A stretch of 64,000 nucleotides of DNA from Hedera helix (Eukaryota > Streptophyta > Magnoliopsida > Apiales > Araliaceae): contig OX359265.1 in assembly GCA_947179155.2 (NCBI GenBank), positions 2,403,501 through 2,467,500 on the forward strand, written 5' to 3'. The position numbers and the translations under genes are program-made. The notes below the pieces were generated by a model. That model did no database searches. It saw nothing but the letters and a program-made list of their open reading frames with translations, and had not been told where the DNA came from. This document shows, piece after piece, positions 56,601 to 64,000 of this stretch (within the stretch, counting starts at the first letter, position 1; every line of letters begins with the position of its first letter).

Positions 56601-59340
56601 CACTTTTGTTTATTTAGTCTTTTTTACCTTCTTGATTTGCCTCTTTCATCTTTTCCTAATTTCCCTATTTTTTTTATCTATTTCTAATTTACTTTTTTTT
56701 GTCATTTCTTGGTCAATTTCTAGTTTTGAATTTTATATCTTTTTATTCTCTCTCTCTCCCCTTTCGTACCTCTAATTTGCAGTTTATGCTCCACTTATTT
56801 ACACTCATAATTCTTTATTTCGTTAGTTTTCTCTATTGAGCTTATAATTTGTTTTAGAAAAACAGGGTCAAGAGAGCTTCACGGGCAACGGGGTCACCGC
56901 ACAGCAAGATCAGGGGTTGACAACTAACTCTTGTTGTTACATTTGTCGTCAGGGACTCGCATTTGGGCCAACTGCGTGGTGAGATGTGAGAGGTAGTATT
57001 AGCCCCTCCATCTCGACTCTTGTGGGCTGATGCTATGCGTGACTTCCACGCAGAACTTGCCCTTGGCCTTCGTTTCACCATTTTATTCGAATTTTGTTCA
57101 ACTCCTGCACTTATTTTTCTCCATGTATTTTTTTGTTTTTTCTTTTTCTTTTTATTTTGTGGATTTATTCATTCTTCACTTTCGTTTATTTATTGTTTTT
57201 TACCTTCTTGGTTTGCCATTTTCTTTTCAGATTTTGTTTCTTGATTTTATATCTTTTTATTCTCTCTCTCGCTCTATCTTCCTTTCGTTCCTCTAATTTG
57301 CATTAGTCTATGCTCCACATCTTTACACTCATGTCTTTATTTCTTCGGGTTTCTCTATTGTTCCACTTCTTTACACTCATTTCTTTATTTCGTTAGTTTT
57401 CTCTATTGCCTTTATAATTTGTTTTTGAAGAACAAGGTCACCGAGAGCTTCATTAGCGATAGGGTCACCACATTATAGGATTAGGTGGCCTTTGACAATT
57501 ATCTCTTGTTGTGATGTCTGTCATTAGGGACTCTCATTTTGGCCAATTGTGTGGTGAGACGTGGGAGGTAGTATTAGCCCCTCTATCTCAACTCTCGTGG
57601 GAGAGAGTGGGATTGGGGGGTGATGCTATGCGTAACTTACGCGCAGGACGTGCCCTTGGCCTTGGCTTTACTATTTCATGTTTTTTTTTCTCTCCTATGC
57701 CTATTTTTTTACTTGTATTTTTCTTTTTAAATATTTTAAAATTTTCTATGTTGTGGATTTAGTCATTCTTCACTTTCATTTATTTAGTATTTTTTACCTT
57801 CCATATTTGCCCCTTTCATCTTTTCCTAGTTTCCCTTTTTATTATCTATTTCTAATTTACTTTTGTCATTTTCTTTTCAATTTATAGTTCTGTATTTTAT
57901 ATCTTTTTGTTCTCTTTTTCCCTTTTTTTCTTCCTTCCGTACTTTTAATTTGCATTAGTCTATACTCTATTTCTTTACACTTGTATTTCTTTTTTTCGTC
58001 TGTTTTCTCGTACTTGTAGTTTAAGGTCACGAGAGCTTCACTGGCGCTGGGGTCACCGCACTACAAGATTGGGGGGGGGGGGGGGGGGGGGGCTTTGACA
58101 ACTTACTCTTTTTGTGACGTCCGTCTTCAGGGACCCACATTTGGGCCAATTGCGTGGTGAGATGCAGGACGTAGTATTAGCTCCTCCATCTCCTCTCTTG
58201 TCATAGAGCAAGATTGGGGTTATAGCTATCTGTGTCTTCCATGCAGAACGTGCCCTTGGCCTTGGCTTCGCCATTTTTTATTTGGCTTTTGTTTCTCTCC
58301 TACGCTTATTTTTGTCCTTGTATTTTTTCTTTTATACACATTTTTAAATTTTCTAATTTATGGATTTGGTAATTCTTCACTTTCGTTTATTTAGTATTTT
58401 TAACCTTTTTTATTTGCCTCTTTCATCTTTTTCTAATTTCCCTATTTATTATCTTTTTTTAATTAACTTTTTTGTCAATTTTTTTTTCAATTTCTAGTGT
58501 TGTATTTTATATTTTTTTATGCTCTCTTTTTTCCCATTCGTAATTCTAATTTTTTGTCAGTATTTCTTTATTTTGTAAATTTTCTCTTGCCATTATGATT
58601 TGTTTTAGAAGAACAGGGTCACGAGAGCTTCACTGGCGACGGGGTCACCGCACGACAAGATTAGGGGGCCTTTGACAATTAAATCTTGTTGTGATGTCCG
58701 TCGTCAGGAACTTGCATTTGGGCAACTGCGTGGTGAGACGCGGGAGGTAGAATTTGCCCCTCTATCTTGTCTCTCGTAGGAGTGTGATTTAGGGTGTTGC
58801 TATGTGTGTCTTCCATGCAGAATGTGCCCTTGGCCTTGACTTCACCATTTTATTTGACTTACTTTTGTTTCTCTCCTTAGCTTATGTTTGTCCATGTATT
58901 TTATCTTTTTTACATATTTTAAAATTTTCTATTTTGTGGATTTAGTCATTCTTCTTTGTTGTTTATTTAGTATTTTTTTCTTCTTGTTTTGCCCATTTCG
59001 TCTTTTTCCCTAATTGGCTGGAGGTTGTATTAGCCCCTCCATTTCAACTCTTGTGGGAGAGAGCAAGATTTTTTTTGGGGGGGGGGGGGGGGGGGGGTGA
59101 TGTTATGCATGACTTCCACGTAGAACTTGGCCTTGGCTTAACCATTTTATTTGACTTTTTTTTCTCCTACACCTATTTTTTCTCCACGTATTATTTTTAA
59201 TTTTAATTATTTGGATTTAGTCATTCTTAACCTTTGTTTATTTAGTGTTTTTGACCTTCCTAATTTGCCCCATCTTTTCCTGATTTCTCTATTTATTATC
59301 TATTTCTAATTTACTTTTTGGTCATTTTCTTATATCTTTT

Positions 59341-59375
<35 letters not shown>

Positions 59376-60862
59376 TCCGTTCCTCTAATTTGCGTTAGTC
59401 TATGGTCCATATCTTTATACTCATATTTCTTCAGTTTTTCTCTATTGCTCCACTTCTTTACACTAGGTTTTTTTTCATCAGTTTTCTCTGTTGCCCTTAT
59501 AATTTGTTTTTTCTTTTTTACATATTTTTAAATTTTCTATTTTGAGGGTTTAGTCAATCTTCAATTTCGTTTATCTAGTATTTTTTACCTTTCTGATTTG
59601 CCCCTTTCATCTATTCCTAATTTCCTTGTTGCTCCTGCCTTTATAACTTGTTTTAGAACAGGGTCACCAAGAACGTCACTGGCGACGGGGGTTGCCGCAC
59701 GTTAAGATTAGGGGGCCTTTGACAACTAACTCTTGTTGTGATGTCCGTCGTCAGGGACAAGCATTTAGTCCAACTGCGTGGTGAAACGCGGGAGGTAGTA
59801 TTGTCCCTTCCATCTTGACTCTCGTGGGAGAGAGCAGGATTGGTGGTGATGCTACGTGTGACTTCCATGCATAACGTGCCCTTGGGCTTGGCTTCACCAT
59901 TCATTTAACTTTCGTTTCTCTCATGCGCTTATTTTTCCACATTTATTTTTCCTTTTTTACATATTTTAAAATTTTCTATTTTTGGATATAGTCATTCTTC
60001 ATATTCGTTTATTTAGTATTTTTTACTTTTTTGATTGTCTTTCATCTTGTCCTAATTTCCCTATGTATTATCTATATTTAATTTACTTTTTTGTCAGTTT
60101 CTTGTTTTGTATTTTATATCTTTTCATTCTCTCACTCTTTTTTCCCATTCCGTACCTCTAATTTGCATTAGTTTATGCTCCACTTATTTACACTCATTTT
60201 TCATTATTTTGTCAGTTTTCTCCCGCCCCTCTAATTTGTTTTTAGAATAAACAGAGTCATAAGAGCGTCATCAGCAACAAGGTCACCGCATGACAAGATT
60301 AGGGGGTCTTTGACAACTAACTCTTCTTGTGACGTCCATTGTCAGGGACTCGCATTTGGGCCAACCGTGTGGTGAGAAGTGGGAGGTAGTATTAGCCCCT
60401 CCATATTGACTCTCGTGGGAAAGAGCAGGACTGGGCGGGGGGTGGGGGGGTGGTGATTCTATGCATAACTTCAATGCAGAACTTGCCCTTGGCCTTGGCT
60501 TCACCATTATTTAACTTTTGTTTCTCTCATTCGCCTAATTTCCTATTTATTATCGATTTCTAATTTAGGCAAAAAGGGGTAATACCTTATTATGGTTGTC
60601 GATTTTAAGCATTACACCATTAAATTTTAAAAATATGTAATTAACCAACTGAACTGTTTAAAAATTCTTAATCAAATCATTTTGTTCAATTAGATGGACG
60701 ACCATCAAATTACAATTGATATTTTTTGATGTGGATTTTAAGAAAAAAATTAAAAGCCTTGATGTGGCCAATTAGTTGTCTCCTTCGCAGAAGTGGCCGA
60801 ATAAACTTTGTGCATCTTCCTTTTTCCCCTAAAAGGCTAAAAGGAAAAAAAAAATCCTCATC

Positions 60863-60899
<37 letters not shown>

Positions 60900-62395
60900 A
60901 TTCATCCATTGAATGTTAATACCAATATCTATAGCTAGCCACGTGGCAATCTCGAGGAAAATATAGCCCCCAAATTCATAGATTAATCTCCAAAGTTTCT
61001 CCTTCAAATAAATTGAAACCCTCTGCTCTGAAAATAATAACCACCACCGCCAATGTCTTTGTCTTATATAACGCATCCTTCGTGCCACTGTCGTCTTCCG
61101 CGGTCTCAACTCCCCTTCTTGCTTTCGTTGCCGCTCCACCACTCGAATTCGAATTCACACCGCCATCGTCGTCGCACAAGAAGGAGGTCGATCAATCTGA
61201 ACTGCTGATCTTAATCCCAGGTGCAGAGAAAGGAATAGTTGTATACCTGACTAGCCATCACGTGGTCTTCTCAACTTTCAAGACTTGCACAAAAAGTAAG
61301 ATCTATCCACATCCATGTGACGGTGGCTAGCGAGATCTGTCCTCAAAGTTGGCGTTCATGGAGGAGCTGCATAGGATCTTTAAAATTTACAAAAAGACCA
61401 AAGTGACCCTGCATAGGGCACATGATTAGTGTTTTCCTGGCTGTAACTTTTTTCTTAAAATCCACATATGAAAATACCAATTGTAATTTGACGGCTGTTC
61501 AAACTAATTTAATAGAATGACTTGGTTAAGAATTTTTAAATAGTTTAGTTGGTTAATTATATATTTTTAAAGTTTAGCGATGCAATGCTTCAAACTCGAC
61601 AATCACAGTGGGGTAATACCCTTTTTTGTCTTCTAATTTACTTTTTTGTGATTTTTTTTTCAATTTCCTGTTCTGTATTTTATATCTTTTTATTCTCTCT
61701 CTCTTGTTCTCTTTTTCCTTCCGTAATTCAAATTTACATTAGTTTATGGTCCATTTATTTACACTCACATTTGTTTATTTTGTCAGTTTTCTCCATTCCT
61801 TGTAAAGAAGCGTCACGAAAGCTTCATTGGTGATGGGTCCCCGCACGACATGATTAGGGAGCCTTAGACAACTAACTCTTGTTGTGACGTCCGTTGTTAG
61901 GGACTCGCATTTGGGCCAGTTGCGTGGTGAGATGCAGAAGGTAGTATTTCACTCCATCTCATCTTTCATGGGAAGGTGGGATTTGGGGGGTGTGTTGAGG
62001 CATGTCTTCCATGTAGAACGTGTCCTTGGCCTCAGCTTCACTATTTTATTTGACTTTTGTTTCTCCTACGCCTATTTTTCTCCATGTATTTTTTCTTTTT
62101 AGATATTTTTAAAATTTCTATTTTGTGGATTTAGTCATTCTTCACATTCGTTTATTTAGTATTTTTTACCTTCCTGAGTTGCCCTTTCATCTTTTCCTAA
62201 TTTCCCTATTTATTATCTATTTCTAATTTACTTTTTTGTCATTTTCTTTTCAATTTCTTGTTTTGCATTTTATATCTTTTTATTCTCTCTCTCTTTCTCT
62301 CTTCCTTATGTACTTCTAATTTGCATTCGTCGATGCTCTTTACACTCAAATTTCTTTATTTCGTCAGTTTTTCTCCTCCCTTTATTATTTTGTTA
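53690..62395. repeat. Long tandem array, unit about 600 bp, about 12 copies
   Basis: Each unit has a GC-richer core: GGTCAC.AGAGCTTCACTGG, GGGGTCACCGCACGACAAGA, TTAGGGGGCCTTTGACAACT, CATTTGGGCCAACTGCGTGG, GAGGTAGTATTAGCCCCTCC and GTGCCCTTGGCCTTGGCTTC. A T/CT-rich part follows (CTATTTCTAATTTACTTTTT, (CT)n, AATTTGCATTAGTCTATGCT). The GGTCAC anchor falls near 53811, 54418, 55027, 55639, 56272, 56866, 57436, 58025, 58617, 59662, 60255 and 61811. Spacing is mostly 570-630 bp; 58617-59662 includes an extra broken unit, and the last gap holds a MULE. Copies differ by many substitutions, so the array is not freshly homogenised. Poly-G runs of about 20 lie at 58071-58092 and 59078-59097. Confidence 0.93.
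60568..61630. mobile_element. Mutator-like element (1,063 bp) with about 190-bp inverted repeats, possible Pack-MULE
   Basis: GGCAAAAAGGGGTAATACC at the left; the right end in reverse complement reads GACAAAAAAGGGTATTACC, and similarity continues for about 190 bp (AATTAACCAACT, AAATTACAATTG, GTGGATTTTAAGAAAAAA). TTCTAATTTA flanks both ends (60558-60567, 61631-61640), a 10-bp duplication within the MULE range. No transposase is present. The central part (about 60930-61370) is richer in GC and CCG triplets than the rest and looks like captured gene sequence. A minus-strand frame there reads DSGTKDALYKTKTL, reminiscent of the start of plant MINDY-type deubiquitinases, but the match is too short to trust. 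Confidence 0.8.
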
Positions 62396-64000
62396 ACCAT
62401 TATCTATACTTTATTTATATATATTCTCTTATAAAATTATCTTAAAAATACTACCAACTATTATTTCGTAATTTTTAATGAATTTTATCAATTTTGAGTT
62501 TGGAATGTTTCAAATAAACACTTTCAAAAGTCACTAGAAATCTTATAATTTAAATAAGAGAAAGCAATAGATTTTAATTAGGAGATTAGTTGTAATTATA
62601 GTAGCAGATTTTGATCAGTAGATTAAAAATTCAGGTTTTTACTCGGTCGTTAAGTCTAGATTCTCTAAATAAAGCATTGAACCTGTAATCTTTATTTATT
62701 TTTAGATTTATCGAGTATTATTAATTTGAGAAAACTTTGTGCTTGTATTTTGTGTCTTTGCCGATTCTTGCGGGGATATTTACTATGGACTTCTTTCCAC
62801 CTTGTACAACATTAAAGGAAATGATTTATATGTGAACAAATTTATGACGAAATTGAATTACAACTCATGTGGAACTCTAAGCGATAAGATAAAATAAATT
62901 AAGGGGACCATTCACATTAGTCGCAATTTACTATTGACATAAATTTGTCGTCATATATAACATCACTCCAGCATTAAAGGGCAAGTGAGAAAACTACATT
63001 GTAGACCATTGTCTTTGAAATTTATTGATTTTGTTCTGAAATTTTATTTTCTTTTATGTTTTTCCCTTAACTTCCTCCCAAATCAAAACTCACAAACAGA
63101 CCATTACATTTAACTAAAGGTGGTCTTCGCTTCATTAGTTCTCTTGACGTGCAAATTAGGTTTTCCTCCCTTTTAAAGAGTTTCTATTATAGTTTTTGAA
63201 GTTCCATCTTTGTAAGTACATATGTTTTAAAATTATTTTGGCATATATATGATATAAACCATGAGTTTCTTTTCCTTGCTGCTTGTATTGATTTTTGTAT
63301 CATCCTTATTGTGTTTCATTTTGAGTTGCTTTTGGGTTAGTTACAATTTTTTGACATAAATGATAACATTGCTGGTGATAGTAATACTGTTTGTCACCGT
63401 TTTAACTGTGGTCTGGTGTCTTGCTTGTTTTGTTTAATTTGTATTTGAGCAACCCAAAGAATGCTATTGGTTGTTGATTTATGGAATGTTCAAATTTTCA
63501 CTTGTCATTTGTTTAATATTTTATATATTTGATGATTGGATTCTCACCCTCTCATGACTAAGTTTGTATCAAACGCTTCTCGAAATAGTGGAAAGGGAGG
63601 ATACGCACGAACACAGCCTAAGCAGAAATCAAAACTACAAGAAAGCTCTCTTCACACATGCCCTTGAATCCCCTTGCAAACATGCCGGGAGAAAAATACA
63701 GCATGAGCCAATTGCCCAGTACCGATATAGAGTGCAAAAACAAGAACTGAAATGAATAACAAAATCAACTGAACTGATCTAATCTGAATAATTGAACGGA
63801 ACTGAATTGAATAACATAATATACTAAACTGAACTAATCTACTGAACTGGACTAAATCACAAAACTAACTGAACTGAACTGAATTAGACTATCATAATAA
63901 ATAATAGAATGAATCGAATGACTAGGGTTATTATTTCATGCCGAGCTCAGAACAAAATAGAACATAAATATACATCGAACTGCGCAATCCAGATGTCTGC
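62396..64000. other. Intergenic to window end, no gene seen
   Basis: AT-rich. Near the right end (about 63745-63890) the phrases CTGAACTGAA/GAACTGAATTGAATAA recur as degenerate simple repeats. A 63-codon ORF at 63564 starts with TTG and lacks support. Confidence 0.5.

Noticed and set aside
54080..57887. Many Phe/Leu-rich plus-strand ORFs resembling membrane proteins
   Set aside because: They arise from the T-rich half of the tandem repeat unit; frames differ between units.
63564..63755. 63-codon ORF at the right edge
   Set aside because: It starts with TTG, is short, and shows no recognisable motif; the following bases are simple repeats.

Overview
This is a stretch of nuclear DNA from a flowering plant, most likely a eudicot. 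It is AT-rich, has many short exons with GT-AG introns, and is crowded with plant-type transposons (MITEs, a TRIM, a Tekay/Del-like Ty3 retrotransposon, MULEs, hAT-type elements). I cannot name the species. No rRNA, tRNA, CRISPR array or bacterial-type operon is visible.

Layout: 1-1319 decayed LINE reverse transcriptase (minus). 1931-6872 a complete 13-exon E2F transcription factor gene of E2FC type (minus, 424 aa as I splice it), with two MITEs in intron 1. 9479-16738 a complete 13-exon TRM6 gene, the non-catalytic subunit of tRNA m1A58 methyltransferase (minus, 456 aa), with a TRIM retroelement in its last intron. 18160-29586 an hAT-like MITE split by a very young 10.8-kb LTR retrotransposon (18188-28965, LTRs of 3,259 bp each, 5-bp target duplication), followed directly by another hAT-like MITE. 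31.7-32.2 kb two more MITEs. 33330-36037 a three-exon C2H2 zinc-finger gene (plus, 427 aa). 39.4-41.5 kb a diverged segmental tandem duplication. 42.1-44.1 kb a hairpin MITE and an hAT-like element. 44558-44833 a single-exon 91-aa plant protein gene. 45.8 kb a 47-bp minisatellite. 46577-50765 a solo LTR (minus) of the same retrotransposon family, itself split by a 1,072-bp near-perfect palindrome. 51.8-53.2 kb a frameshifted gene relic and a partial second copy of it. 53.7-62.4 kb a long tandem array with a unit of about 600 bp, interrupted by a MULE with long terminal inverted repeats. 62.4-64 kb no gene seen.

The four host genes are separate transcription units. E2F acts in cell-cycle transcription, TRM6 in tRNA modification in the nucleus, and the zinc-finger and 91-aa proteins have no role I can state firmly. 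Exons were spliced by hand from GT-AG sites with phase bookkeeping: the E2F and C2H2 models close with no frame conflict, and TRM6 closes with one ambiguous acceptor.

The most unusual parts are: (1) the young retrotransposon lacks a recognisable Gag and carries an unrecognised 206-aa ORF in its place; (2) the palindrome in the solo LTR has TG...CA ends and a 5-bp target duplication, as if an inverted LTR dimer had been integrated; (3) the solo LTR has a different promoter block from the full-length copy; (4) the 600-bp tandem array and the MULE inside it.
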